Source: Coprinopsis marcescibilis (lineage: Eukaryota > Basidiomycota > Agaricomycetes > Agaricales > Psathyrellaceae). Taken from it: DNA of 64,000 nucleotides. Every line of letters begins with the position of its first letter. Within the stretch, counting starts at the first letter, position 1. The translations under genes were made by a program, and so were the position numbers. Shown one piece after another: positions 35,683-47,172 of the stretch. The notes below the pieces were generated by a model. It did not search any database, was not told the origin of the DNA, and saw only the letters and a program-made list of their open reading frames with translations. The stretch spans positions 229,254-293,253 of the forward strand of contig ML210161.1 of NCBI GenBank assembly GCA_004369085.1. The letters are read 5' to 3'.

Positions 35683-36330
35683 AGCGATGGAATGGACGTA
35701 TCACTCCCAATGGCGGAATCCTATGTGCTGTTTTCCTAGACTCTTTTTTCATCGAAAAAGTGCGATCGCCAGCACTACACTACCCAAATCTAGGAGAGAT
35801 AACAGCTCAACTCAAATTACTGTTGCCATTGCGGTAGAAGCAGCACGAACCTACGAAGGACTCCCATCAGCCCCTTTGCCGTTTGTATTCAACAGCTTTG
35901 TGGCACACCAGCGATAGGCTACAGCGCTGTATCCTCAACAGTTCCCAGTCTGGACTGGAGTGCCTCAGTCGTGTTACAGAATTCAAATCTCAATTCTGAT
36001 GCAGTGTTGCGATTGCACGCTGCATTTTGCCCACTGCAGTTTGCCATCCATTTGATATCAAATTATACGCGTTGATACTTCAAGATGTGAAATAAATAAG
36101 CTCGTCTGGTCGTTAGTCTTCTTACTTGTCGCAAATGTTGTAGAAAGCACCTACTTGGTAAATAGGAGGTGCCTCCTGATTTGTGAATGTTAGTAATGCC
36201 GAGATGTTTTGTTGGTAATTAAAATGACCGGTGTCAACGTCGGAATGTGTAACAGGCGTGTTCAAAGACTACTCGTCGTACTCGCCTTTCCGAATACTAG
36301 CGCTGCACACCGCCGCAGATTACAGCTCTC
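35683..36330. other. Intergenic stretch, nothing recognised
   Basis: Between HSBP1-like and the next gene. Open frames such as 35648-35917 overlap the HSBP1 3' end in another frame and have no domain. No repeat was recognised. Confidence 0.4.
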
Positions 36331-36372
36331 CAACACACGGCGCTTACATTTTTCCTCATCTTCCCCAACTGA

Positions 36373-37794
36373 ATGAACATTCCTTCAACTTCCTATTCCC
36401 GCTTCCATGCCATTGTAGCGGCCACCCCAAAGGATGGATTTGGCCCTCCTGTTATCAACACAGATTACCTTCATCCATCTGCACATACTATATGGCCCTC
36501 GGGAACACCTACTGGAAAGAAGCGCAAACGGGATGCTGGTGAAAATGGAGACTCTGGGGGTGAAACTAGGTTAAACGGTGCAAGTTCAACCAAGGTATGA
36601 TGAATTGCAGGGAATTACCGATCTCCGGTGAATGTTAACGCAATTGCCTTGTTCTAGCGAGGAGCTGCAGCATATAGCGGCCGTGAAGAGCTGTTGAGTG
36701 CTCTACAGGAGCGATTCAAGCAAGGTCCGGGTGTCGAATTTCATGGCTTCTTCGAAATGAAGGAGACGAGCATGACCCACAAGCAGCGCGTGCAAACCCT
36801 GACCCACGAAATCTGGAAAACTACGGGCTATCGGTTTACGTATGTTGTTTCACTGGACTCGTGTACCGGAAGGCTCTGAACTGCTGTTAACAGCGTCAAG
36901 GATCATCCCAGAATCAATAATGGTCACAAAACACGATTTTTATGTTCGCAAGATGAGGGACAGAAGAACAAACTCAAGGCCGTAAAGAATGACCTTGACC
37001 CAAAGCCACGGCTAACCAGTACGGGAGATGTAATGGCCAAGACGCGTTATCCGTGCAGAAGCCGACTGTTAATCTCCTCGAAAGACTCGACGACCGCTGG
37101 CCGGAGGGTAATCACAATCCGTCTGGCCCATCACGTCGCCCACGAACCATACGTGGATTCATCATTGCCCCCGGAAGTCGTAAAGACTATATGGGAGAGC
37201 TTTGGCTGGTTTAATCAAATACCTGTGCACAATCTAACAGCTCACCAAACTGCGTATGGCCAACTGAATGATACCGGGTCGTCAGAGCCACAAAATGGCG
37301 ACGAGAGCGAGGACGATCATTCTTCGGAGGACGATGAAGATTTACTTCCAATAACGACGGAAAATACAGCAGCGGATTCCACAGCATCTGAGTTATCAAA
37401 TCCCGAGCCACCCTCAGCGACCACCACCAGCAGCGGCCCACTCCCACCCCCTCCACTTATTCCGCAGTCGGAGGTACTGGTTGATATCTATCAGCAAAGG
37501 ATGCGATGTCACATAGCCAACATTCGCGATTTTTGCGACGGGCTAGAGTACCAGCTCCAGTTTAACGACACCCGAATGTTGCAGGTCGTGGAGAGAGAGG
37601 GTCGCTCCTTTCTCAAGCTGGTCGAGGAATGTCTGCGCAAGGAAGGCCGTCTCGCCTCGGTTCCAGCACCGAATACCTCAATACACAATAACACGTTGGA
37701 TCCCCCACCCGACCCGTCTGGATCATCGCAAAAGATCGGTACGATGGACCAGCCCTCAGTTACTTGTACTACTAACGGATATCATAATGTATAA
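36373..37794 (+). CDS. Protein with C..C..H-H (GCM1/WRKY/FLYWCH-like) putative DNA-binding domain
   Basis: Three exons: 36373-36594, 36658-36839 and 36894-37794, about 434 residues, ending TAA. The N-terminus is disordered with a GKKRKRDAG basic patch. Exon 2 gives GVEFHGFFEMKETSMTHKQR and HEIWKTTGYRFT. Exon 3 gives VKDHPRINNGHKTRFLCSQD, then RYPCRSRLLISS and ITIRLAHHVAHEPY. The Cys (FLC), Cys (YPC) and His-x3-His (HHVAH) spacing and beta-rich context resemble WRKY-GCM1-type zinc domains; this is inference. An acidic stretch (about residues 235-255), a Pro-rich region and a helix-rich C-terminal part (VDIYQQRMRCHIANIRDFCD) follow. Proteins like this recur in agaricomycete genomes, possibly linked to mobile elements. 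No catalytic domain seen. Confidence 0.72.
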
Positions 37795-38029
37795 TACCAA
37801 GGTGTGTATCATCTATTCTTTCCACCATAGAACTTGTCCATTCATCTCCGTATGACCAGGCCAGGATGGTGTTAACGTTTAAAAAAAAGTTTTATAAACA
37901 AGGCTGTTTAGAAAAGTGGAATAAAAGTCGTGTGAAAACACTAGAAACGCTTAAAAGGAGGAGCTGGTTACATTTTTTCTCTTCAATCTTCATTGTCCCC
38001 CTCTCATCTCATTCCCTACAACTTGAATC

Positions 38030-38453
38030 ATGTCGACTTCAAAGCCTCTACCCAACCCGGATTATTCCATCCGTACGGCGATTTACGGCTTTCATGTTCC
38101 CTGTTAACCTCCCCGATTATTAGATCCATGCACAGACGTAGAAAACGCCGTGGTCCACCTCATGGGCCAGCATGCAGAGATTAAGACACAGTGGATGACA
38201 GAAGGCCCTTGTGCTCCTTGTTGGGGAGCTTTCATTCTAGGTCCGTCGTCGCAGTTCTCAACCTCTTCCTCACCATGATCAATGACCATTCAATCCACAA
38301 GTTTCCCGTTTCAACGAGAAGATCAAGTTGCAGGAAAAAATCCCTATTGGCAATGGACAACACTGCAACTTTGAACAAGAGGCCAAGAACATAGCTGCAC
38401 GAAATGCCCTTTATTTTCTGAGAAGCCAGTATCCGCACCATTTCGCGCGTTAG
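38030..38453 (+). pseudogene. Small dsRNA-binding-motif-like gene, probably decayed
   Basis: It starts MSTSKPLPNPDYSIRT at 38030. Further pieces are DVENAVVHLMGQHAEIKTQW (about 38134-38195) and EQEAKNIAARNALYFLRSQY followed by PHHFAR before TAG at 38451-38453. The last piece resembles the C-terminal helix of a double-stranded-RNA-binding motif (K/R-x-A-x-x-x-A-A-x-x-A-L). The exon joins need changes relative to copy B: the donor that reads GGGTCTAT in copy B reads GGCGATTT here, and in-frame stops appear. It is likely a broken paralogue of 62272-62668. Confidence 0.5.
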
Positions 38454-38460
38454 GTCCAAC

Positions 38461-40647
38461 GATCCCGGGACCCACCCGCTTATGGGGTTCCGAAGTCGTT
38501 GTGGCCTACCATTACAAAGCTGAGGGAAAGCCCCAGTCTTCGTATGGATGGATGCTTCTGCATTCATATTATTTTAGACAGCATTCTGGGTACTCCCTTG
38601 CCCAGCCTCATTACTAGACAAACCTCGTGTAACGATGTTGTAGTTCGCCTCTTTTATTTTAATCCGCCATACACATGTGCGATGCCTGCCTCCGACCGAA
38701 GGTGCCCAAGGATAACACACAGTTCTGAAAATCTCCGGTGGGCTGTAAATTGCCAGTGATACGACAGATCTCTTGCAACGTTCCGTGTAGACCTTCAAAA
38801 ATAGCATGCTCCGAGCTCGGAAGTTGGAACACTTAGGTATAGTTCCGAAACGGCACCACGAACCATCTTCCGTAGATTCTTTCCAGGAAATGATTCAATG
38901 CACGCAATTGAGTCATACTGAGCCTGGCCGAGCAACTGAGGTGATTTCCTAGGGTCGCAGATCATAACGTACTGAACAGTATTGGCTCGGGGAACCGTGA
39001 AGCAAAACAGCCCTTGACCCAGCGGCGCCGGTCCCACTGTTTCACCCAGGAGTTTCAGCATCGGGCAACCAGTGGGTGGCTCCGTCGTCTCCGTGGAATG
39101 ATGGACAGTGTAGCCACCAGGCGAACAGTTCGGTGTTCAGATCCACAGCGTTCTAGTAATTTATTCCCGAGTCAGCTTGAGACCTTGTGTCAAAGGCCGC
39201 ATGAGTCATTGCCGTAAAAGAATGATTCGGTATGTCTGTGACATTTCGTACTCGTCAACGCGATGGATCTTGGCGGTCTTTCCGAATTCAATTAACGAGC
39301 ATTGTATTGCCTGCATTTAAATCCGGTCGACCGGGTAAGCATAGAATGACATATGGGAGCCTGTTTCAAGAGGAATACCTGCCGGAAAATATTTAAAAGT
39401 ATCCCAAGGGCCAGTGTGCTCAAGTCCGACCTATCCAGCGCTATCTGCTCCGTTCCACTAATTGACCGATCGTCCAATGTTGATAAAAAGAAATATATTT
39501 GCCCTTTTCGGGCACCGATGACGCGCTGATCGTCCACCGCGTGTCGACGACTGCGCAGGTCACTCACCTACATAGCAGCAAGACCGAGACCGAAGACGTT
39601 TGAAGTGAATCATATAAATACAGGGGCACGGTTAGAGTCCCCTGGCCGTGATATCGTACGGTGTAGAGAAGCTCCGGCGTTAGGGAGTTGTTGGTACTTA
39701 GATCACCCGCATCGTTGGATAGTTGTTTTCCTTTGAGGACCTGCGTTGGAGAAGAGTCTCGTAATTTAGGTAACAGGTCTACTAGCCTCGATAGGACCAC
39801 TATGCTAGATACCCGTCGGCAACCGTATCAACTTAGGACACTAAGAAATCTTCCATTTATGTCATTCTCATCCCAACGTGCGGTAGTCCCCCGCAAGCCC
39901 AAACAGAGTTTAAATACACACAAGGTGTCTATGCGCTGCATGCAGTAGTAGGTAAGTAAAAATATGCTCGTTTCATTCTGTGGAGATAATCGACATTGCT
40001 GAGTTACGCTGAGGTACTCTGGTTGCAGTATTGGGAAGGGACCAAGCAATGACACACAGAAGTAGACTGAGCTTCTCGCTAAATCCCGCATGCCCTTGCC
40101 TTCTTCCCAACGAATTACTCGATGGCGAATACAATCGCGGTATTTCACAGGCATTCTTCGCTTTACGGCACGCAAAGAAAGTCGATTGAGGTCGCTGAGG
40201 TCAGCGGCTGGACAAATTAGTGTACGCCACATGGATACTTCCAAAAGCCATGTACCATGTCACAAAACATGAAAGAACGACGTACGGCGACTGTCACTTT
40301 CTAACAAAACTTGCTTCTCGGAACAACTTGAAGAAAAATAAGGGAGTCCTTTGGAGGTCGTCTTTGTCTTGGTGCCGTACCACGACGTCAAGAGAAGCGC
40401 CCGGAAGTCGGAGAATTACAGTTCGCCATGGTTTCCAAACCTCCTCAGAGGTACCTCTCATACAAGATTACAAAATGGGTAGCAGGCTTCCTGTCCGAGG
40501 ATATGCATAATCCAAGCGCAAGAAGCACTTAGATTGCACCAGATCAACTTGGGAATACGAATCCTTAGCCCCATTTCTTCGCTCTGTTGGGTATAAGAAC
40601 GAACGTTCATGTGTCAAGGTTCCTTCAGACCAGAGCCACCGAGAAGA
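38461..40647. other. Gene-poor stretch with weak minus-strand coding-like pieces
   Basis: Minus-strand frames at 38795-39061 (GQGLFCFTVPRANTVQYVMI) and about 39065-39160 (DLNTELFAWWLHCPSFHGDD) look coding-like but could not be joined into a gene. The right end is the promoter of the GH17-like gene. Nothing else was recognised. Confidence 0.3.
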
Positions 40648-42083
40648 TGCGACTCCTATCTGCGTTGTTCGCTATCGCTTGCGCCGCGGTTGCGCTCGCT
40701 ACCCCACTGGCCTCTAATACGACGCTGACGGGCCGAAATGTCCAAGCCATCCCTCCACCAAACTGTTTTCCAGCCATCGGATTCCGAATGCCTAGCTCCG
40801 TGCCGTCCTCTTTGAGCAACTGGTGGTGCGACTACAGCACAGAATATGCCTTCGTCGGCATCAGCTACGAAATAACCCAGTGTCAGTCAAACATTACTTT
40901 ATGACCAATGTCAACTCACGGTGTATTCCAGGCCAGCCTGTAGATAGACTACGAAGAGAGTTTTCAGACTTAAGAACGCGATGGAATAGCAGATATGTCA
41001 GGCTTTACGGATTTTGCGACGAACCTGGCTACTAGTAGGTCTTTTGTTAATTGGAGCATACAGCGCAGACGTTGATATCCTACCTTCAAATCAGTGACAA
41101 GGTCATAGATGCTGCCTGGTCTGCCGGCGTGGGCGTACATGCACTCATCTGGGTAATAATTCAACAACTTTCTCTATCCAAAGATTGTTAACCACACACC
41201 CTTTAGTTTGGTTGGGACGGGGGAACTCAATGGAAGGGGCGAAGGGACTCCCTGTTCAACACTCTTCAATCCAATCAAAGGGCGAAATTTGTTACACGAG
41301 TGGTCCAGTTCGGTTCAGAGCCATTGTACGATTGGGCCATCCATTCACAGGACCTCGCAAGGGAAGTCTGGGATGCAAAGGCTAAGCTAGCGAATTTGCA
41401 GATCCCCGTCACTGTCAGCGAGATGGCCTACGGATACCAAGTGGTATGGGTCGGAATCTCGCTGTTGCGAAAGAATTCTGCTGATGAGTTGACGGTAGCG
41501 AGAAGGCGACGGGTCCATTAATGTTCTCAACGCAGTTGACTTTGTCGACGCCCATATGCTGCCTTATTTCTCACATCAGGCATCCACAGGTACGTCATAC
41601 TCTGCTTAGAACAGGGGAGTGGGGAGTGATCTCGGAATTTCAGCTTGGAATGCATGGCCTATTGTCATGGGTGACTTGAGTTGGTTTTTGAACAATTCAG
41701 GGGGAAAAAAGATTTACCTGAGCCAGGTATCTTGTTCATTTACCCATCGTTGTTTCCGAGCACCGTTGACACGTTACATTTCAGAATGGCTGGCCTTCTA
41801 TGTCGTACCCTGGAGTTGAGCCCAACAGCCCCAATGCAGTCGCGAATGTTCAGAACGAGCAGGTAGGTGATGATCGCCAATTCAACGATGCGCTTCGTCC
41901 TAAGCACAGTATCAGGATTACTACGACTTACTTGACTCTCACTGCGTCGATTTCAAGAACATGAAGGGTGGTGGCGTAGGCTGGTTTGCCCATATCTATT
42001 CAGATTATCAGGAGCCAGGGTACGGAATTTACAAATCGGATGGAACATTGAAGATTCGATTCAATCCCAGAACCTCCTGTTAG
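40647..42083 (+). CDS. Secreted GH17-like beta-1,3-glucanase-family protein
   Basis: The start is chosen at the ATG near 40647, giving a signal peptide (MRLLSALFAIACAAVALATP) rather than the longer frame from 40587. Exons then read SYEITQCQPVDRLRREFSDL, YVRLYGFCDEPGYYDKVIDA, AGVGVHALIWFGWDGGTQWK, VVQFGSEPLYDWAIH (acid/base Glu candidate), ANLQIPVTVSEMAYGYQ, INVLNAVDFVDAHMLPYF, KKIYLSQNGWPS and KGGGVGWFAHIYSDYQEPGY, with TAG at 42081-42083. The alternating beta/alpha pattern and NGWPS block fit the GH17-type TIM barrel acting on wall beta-glucan. About nine exons, about 310 residues. Odd: the residue that is the Glu nucleophile in the classical GH17 S-E-x-GWPS motif is Gln here. The acting nucleophile may lie in VTVSEMAYG. 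Confidence 0.78.
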
Positions 42084-42249
42084 CTACGCTTTCAAATGGA
42101 GTTCTATAGCCAGTATATTAGCTCAGTATCACTAATAGAAAGGACGCTAGTTACCACTTGGTAATGACGTTGAACTCAAAGTGCATGATGGTGGTGGAAG
42201 GACAGGCTGTGATTGTAACTCCGCAGCTTAGGCTTCATCCACCATCATC

Positions 42250-43510
42250 ATGTCTGCAAGAGCATTGAATGCAATTCTACCTCAAATCCCGGTTGCTCCT
42301 TATGAAGCGCACCAGAAAGCTCGAACATTTGCTTCGAGATATGTGAAATCGGGTCAATACGACACCGCGATCGACGTCCTCTTCCAAAGCGCACGCGAAC
42401 TCCTGAAGACAGGGCAACCAGGAAGTGGTGTAGATTTGGCGGGCTTCATGCTTGAAGTCTACGATACCAAGACGGAACCTGTCAATGCTGAAAGCAGAGG
42501 TGAGTAATCGATGAGCTGTAGTAGATCATCGTTAATTAGCAGGATCTGTTAGGAAGATTGACACAGCTGATCGCGTTGACGGGAGCAGAGGGTTCATGGA
42601 GGAAGACTCTCATCGACAAGGCGGTAGCGTAGGTCTATCTCTTATCGAGCTCCCCGACAGGGTTTAAGTAAATATCAGTTGGTCAGCAAAGCACGGTGAA
42701 TGGCCTGCAGGCGACCCAGAACTGACTTACTATGTCGGCGAACTGCTCTCGAAAGGCACGTGTGTTCAGCATTTAGGTTCTCCGTTTAAGCGTGCTGGGC
42801 TAACGATTTAGCAGAAGGCCAGTATGACACTGCAGAGCCTTACCTTCTCGCATCCGGAACACGCGATAGTGCTCGGTTACTCGCAGAAACGTTTTTAGCA
42901 TGGGGAGCTTCGACAAATACACATGGACTCTTCGCTCTTCGGGGAATCCTTCCGTGAGACCTGTTTTCCTCGTCATATTATGCCGATTGATAATAGACCG
43001 CCAGTTACCTCGAGAATGGGAACGTATTGGCCGCCAAGGCTTTCATCAAGCACTTTGTCGCGGGCTTGCCGGCATCCCTTGTCTCCAACTCGGTCAAGGT
43101 CCCTGCAGGTGACAAGGATGAGGTTCTCATGACCCAAGACTCCCTCGTCAACTTCGCACAGATGGCCGTGCTGACCTGCCAACGTGCTCAAGGTGACAAA
43201 AGCAAAGTACCTCGGGAAAGCTGGGTGAGACTGTGCGGGACTTATCAAAGCAAAGGAGGACCGTTGACAGTCCCAGAGGTGCGAAAGGCAGGTTTCAACA
43301 TTACTTGACTTGCTACCTCCTTTTAACAACTTGTGCCTTCAGACGTTGAGCGAAATCGCACAAATTTACTTCGCGATCCCACCTCCGCGAGCTCAAGCTG
43401 GGAACCCGTTCGGCGACATGTTGTCCTCCATGCTCGGTGGCCCGGCGGCGCCTTCACAACAGACAAGACGAACTTTGGCCCCCGCGCCATCGAATGCCGG
43501 TCTTGATTGA
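42250..43510 (+). CDS. GET4: Get4, guided-entry-of-tail-anchored-proteins subunit
   Basis: The ATG at 42250 opens MSARALNAILPQIPVAPYEA, then HQKARTFASRYVKSGQYDTA and IDVLFQSARELLKTGQPGSG. Later exons give GVDLAGFMLEVYDTK, KLTQLIALTGAEGSWRKTLI, GDPELTYYVGELLSK, EGQYDTAEPYLLASGTRDSA, AKAFIKHFVAGLPASLVSNS, SLVNFAQMAVLTCQRAQGDK and TLSEIAQIYFAIPPPRAQAG, with TGA at 43508-43510. This is the helical-repeat Get4 fold, full length (about 310 residues). Known role: with Get5 it bridges Sgt2 to the Get3 ATPase, delivering tail-anchored membrane proteins to the ER. It converges on ARV1, also an ER-membrane gene, with about 106 bp between stops. Confidence 0.9.
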
Positions 43511-43616
43511 TACAATAGCAAGGCCGTCTTTGGATAATTCAATTATATTACGATGGAATGTAGCAACCAATCCGAATCAATGAACCACGGCTTTTAAAAG
43601 TTCAAGTTAATGATAA

Positions 43617-44838
43617 CTAGGGTATGCTATATGCGCGCCAAGCGGTTTGGGTCGCAAGGCCGATTTTGTCGCTGACAGCGTTGGAAACAGTAGCCTTTAT
43701 TCCCCATCCCAAAAGTATGACAAGGGTTGTGAAGAACGGATGGAGGTCGTCCAAAACGACTAAAAACCAATGTAAGTGTATGCGCGAAGCAAGTCATTGA
43801 CACTTACTTCGAAGACCGAACCCAGCAGACATCCCTCCCATTATGTTCCTGACCACCCAATCCTTGTCCAGGTTCCTGTCATCCAAGGTGTGAAAAACTT
43901 GATGGATCATCGCGCTGTCTGGAAAATAGATCTGAGGCCAAGTCGGAGTAGACTGCTGATCCGACGGTGATGACTTGGCTGGGGGCCAGATAGTCAGAAG
44001 GAACAAAAGAAAATACTTTGTTAAAGACGAGTAAAACAATGAAAGAGGAACAAGTGACAATGTGAATTCCTTCCGCGTGTCTGATAGTTCCGCATTTCCG
44101 TACCGCCACAAGCGGTATCCATCCAGCAGTTTAAGTGCGATAAAAGTCAGGAAGGAAATCCCGATATGAAAGGCTAGCACTTCTGTTGCAGTGCCTACAA
44201 GGATTAGAAGAAACCGCTTGACCACAGGAGCTGTCCATATGATGGGTTCGGAGGAGGGATTTGGATCTGAAAGAAATGAGTTGACGGTGTCGTTAAGTTC
44301 AAGTATTCACATGCCCAGATAGCACCACCGGATGTCTGGAAGAACAATGCCCTTATAAGTGATTGATGAGAGAGCTCGAGTAGGTTTACCCACATGCATC
44401 GAGAAGGATCAGGCCAGTTCCAAGTTTAAGGAGTAACCACCATCGTTTCTACTCTTTCGGTAAGTTCTCCGTGCATAAATAATCAGCCACTCGTACCAAT
44501 CGACGTTCCCTGGCGACTTGTACAGGTTTCAGGGGTTTCTTGAGCTCTCCACCAAGCCTCCTGGGCTCAGACCCCCGGTTGAACAACAAGTGTCGTGAAA
44601 CGCCCCGTTTCAGGAGAATGAGGTCGATGAACAGCGTCAGATGGTCAGCCTCTACAAATGGGTCTACATTTGTCTTGCAATTACGCTAAATTCATGAAAC
44701 CTTCAGCTGGGCGGCAAACAGAAAGAGGGATGAAACGAGCGGGACACTTACGCATTCTTCCAGGCGTAGATTATGCTCCGACTCGTAGGTTGTGTACACG
44801 TATGGCGCCCCTGTGGTACATTTCGTACATATGGGCAT
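43617..44838 (-). CDS. ARV1: Arv1, ER sterol/lipid homeostasis membrane protein
   Basis: The ATG at 44838 opens MPICTKCTTGAPYVYTTYES then EHNLRLEEC; the next exon continues RNCKTNVDPFVEADHLTLFI and DLILLKRGVSRHLLFNRGSE. The CTKC and CRNC pairs form the two CxxC zinc ligands of the ARV1 homology domain, the second split by an intron. Transmembrane exons follow (LLLKLGTGLILLDAC; VVKRFLLILVGTATEVLAFH; LTKYFLLFLLTIW), and the last exon gives LHPFFTTLVILLGWGIKATV and WRAYSIP before TAG at 43617-43619. About 300 residues; the N-terminus and core match ARV1. Known role: a conserved ER protein affecting sterol distribution, sphingolipid and GPI-anchor metabolism. The last exon is joined by a canonical GTAAGT site near 43808; alternative stop 43794 exists. 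Confidence 0.87.
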
Positions 44839-47172
44839 TTTTCATGATTCGGGGTTGGCCTTCCTCTACTACGATGAGCAGTAAACTGTTCCTCTTCGAC
44901 GATGATGACGGTGACAGCGAATACAGTGCCAAGCAAATTAGGCTACACCACGGCCATCAAACCGGCTGCTAGATCATCACACGACACAAATCTCTCGTAC
45001 GATCAGTGAATCAGATCGATCGGGCTCTCCACAAACGGAAGCTGAGGTGTATGCCAAGTGGAGACGCGCCTCCGTCGCGTCGCGATTTAGATAGTATCAA
45101 AAGGGGTTGATTGCAGTGACATTAAAGGTGGGAGGCGACAATACAAGTGGCAAGGAGAGCAAGGCAGCATACAAGCGATACATATTCAAAGCAGGCTCAA
45201 AGCAAATACAAATGCAGCAAATCAAAGGTCTATGATAGCGTGAGCGCCAATTCCGACCGCGGTGACTCCAAACCTTGGCGAAAGGAATTAGTCGTTGCGG
45301 TCATAGTAGAACCTCTCAAGCTCGTCACTTTCCTCGCACAAGGTCCTCATAGTAGGATCATAGGCGGCTCCACACTTGTTGTGTAGGTACAAGTAGGCAG
45401 CGACTTTTTTCGCTATGTTGACCCTCCTCGCGACACCGTGGCTCTGCGCTACGCCATTTACTGCACTATCGTCAATAGAGGTAGAACCTGCAAGCATGCA
45501 ACCCACTCTTAAGAATGACCTTGTGAACGGGACTCTCCTGTGGCCCATATGGACCTCGTATGTCCCACTCGTATTGACCAGTATATTGGTTGTTAACTGT
45601 TTGAGGATAATCTAACGGGCGAGTGAGCTGCAACGACTATAAGCGGGATATATGACTCCGGAGCGCACCCGAGCGACTAGACATGATATCCTACTGAAGA
45701 GCACTGAACGTTGAGTCCTCTATTGGCAAATATAAATCAGTGAACTGAAGCTAAGGCGAGGGGCAGCTGAAGAGTGAAGACTCGAGTATTTTGGCTGACC
45801 TCATGGGCCACCTATCAACCGCTCTTATAGTCCTGGGACTGGGACCTTGGGGAGGCAGTAGCTAATCAAAGGCCTCCAAATACTGTGCATATACTGCCCG
45901 GGACTGCTCTAGCAGCTCGCAGCGAAGTGCCGGTCTAACATCATTTTTCTGAAAGGAGGACTGAAAAATGAAGTAGGAAATGAGCGCTGTTGAGTTCAAG
46001 TACAAATAATTTTGGGTATTCTGATTCACTTTTCCATACGTAGCAATCATCCGTAGACCTGCGCCGTGACTGTGTGCAGGCTTTGCGAAATATACGGGAA
46101 AGATGGCTAGAACTCTGGATCACCTGCCTCAACCTTTGACTCGGAAAGTGGTTGATGGAGAACACCTGGGCACGCAAAATCAAAAATTCCTGGTACGTAC
46201 CGAAAGCGTGAGCTTCCCCACAGTACTCTAAGGTCTCCGACTATCAACTTTCACCCACTATTGAATTTTCTGCACATTCAAACTCTCGGGACTTAGACAT
46301 GGGATCGATTGACTCGGTGAAGCATCAATCGATTACGGTTGCTACGCCAATAATTTGGATGTGAGTCACTAAAGCATCCTTGCTGGGAATGGGAACAGTT
46401 ATGAAAATGGAGAAAGCACAACCGAGGCTGCCGAGAACTGGATATATCCAGGAGACCTTGTACACCGACGCAGCAAGTCTATCCAGGCTCCGGGGAAGAT
46501 CCAATCAGAGAGAAGTGGCATCACACCGTACCTACTTCTGGTAATCTGAAAGGCTTATTCCTTCGCGGATCTGACGGGAAGGGGTTATCTCTGCGTTAAG
46601 ATAGGAATAATAGATGATTCCAAAGTGCTCGGTAGCTACCGGGCCCCAACCGGGCCCTCTAGTATGGTATTTTGAGCAGCCCGTGCTAGGAACCAACCGT
46701 GGCCATCATGGAACTTAATTTTAAATTTGAATTTGAAACCTCGACCTGTAGTGATCGAATCCTTCCTTGTTCTTGCAATCACTTCAGACGTCACCGCCGG
46801 CAGATTCAGCCTCGCCTGCTTCGGCGTCAATGGGAACTGGCAGGCTCTGGCAGCAATCGTTTATCCCCAGACTGACCGCCGCACAGCCAAGGCGGTAGTA
46901 CAATAACTGATGATCCGATGGAGATGAAGTCTTTCACCGTGACCTTATCTCTCCAGTGTGTTGGGTGAGGGAAGCATGTTACTCCCCGAGATTGTTGTCC
47001 TTCTTAGCAAAGGTCTCAGCGTTCTCCAAATCAGTTCCTTTCTGTCGTCCATCGTCGATACAGAGTCAGTTCTACAGCCCCTAGAAAGCACGGAGAACTT
47101 TAGCCCCGGTGAGTTGTTGATCAAAACAGAGAAGCCAAGTGCTCTTGTTTGTAGAGATGGTTCATTGATAAC
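44839..47172. other. Gene-poor stretch with one candidate small frame
   Basis: A minus-strand frame at 45288-45548 (86 residues, with ARRVNIAKKVAAYLYLHNKC and ESDELERFYYDRND) looks coding-like but has no recognised family. A frame at 46958-47176 may be a 5' exon of the next gene, with a possible donor at about 47108. Nothing else was recognised. Confidence 0.3.

Larger units (their letters stand above)
36334..38460 (+). repeat. Duplicated two-gene block, copy A (intact first gene)
   Basis: This segment and 61724-62670 are homologous and in the same orientation. Shared landmarks are the GCTTCCATGCC start region, TTGTTCTAGC at the first splice acceptor, CAACCCGGATTA-TCCATCCG, GCACCTCATGGGCCA-type sequence, and GAAATGCCCTTT with the end GCCAGTATCCGCA-CATTT. 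Copy A contains the full first gene (36373-37794) and a dsRBM-like unit (38030-38453). Confidence 0.78.
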
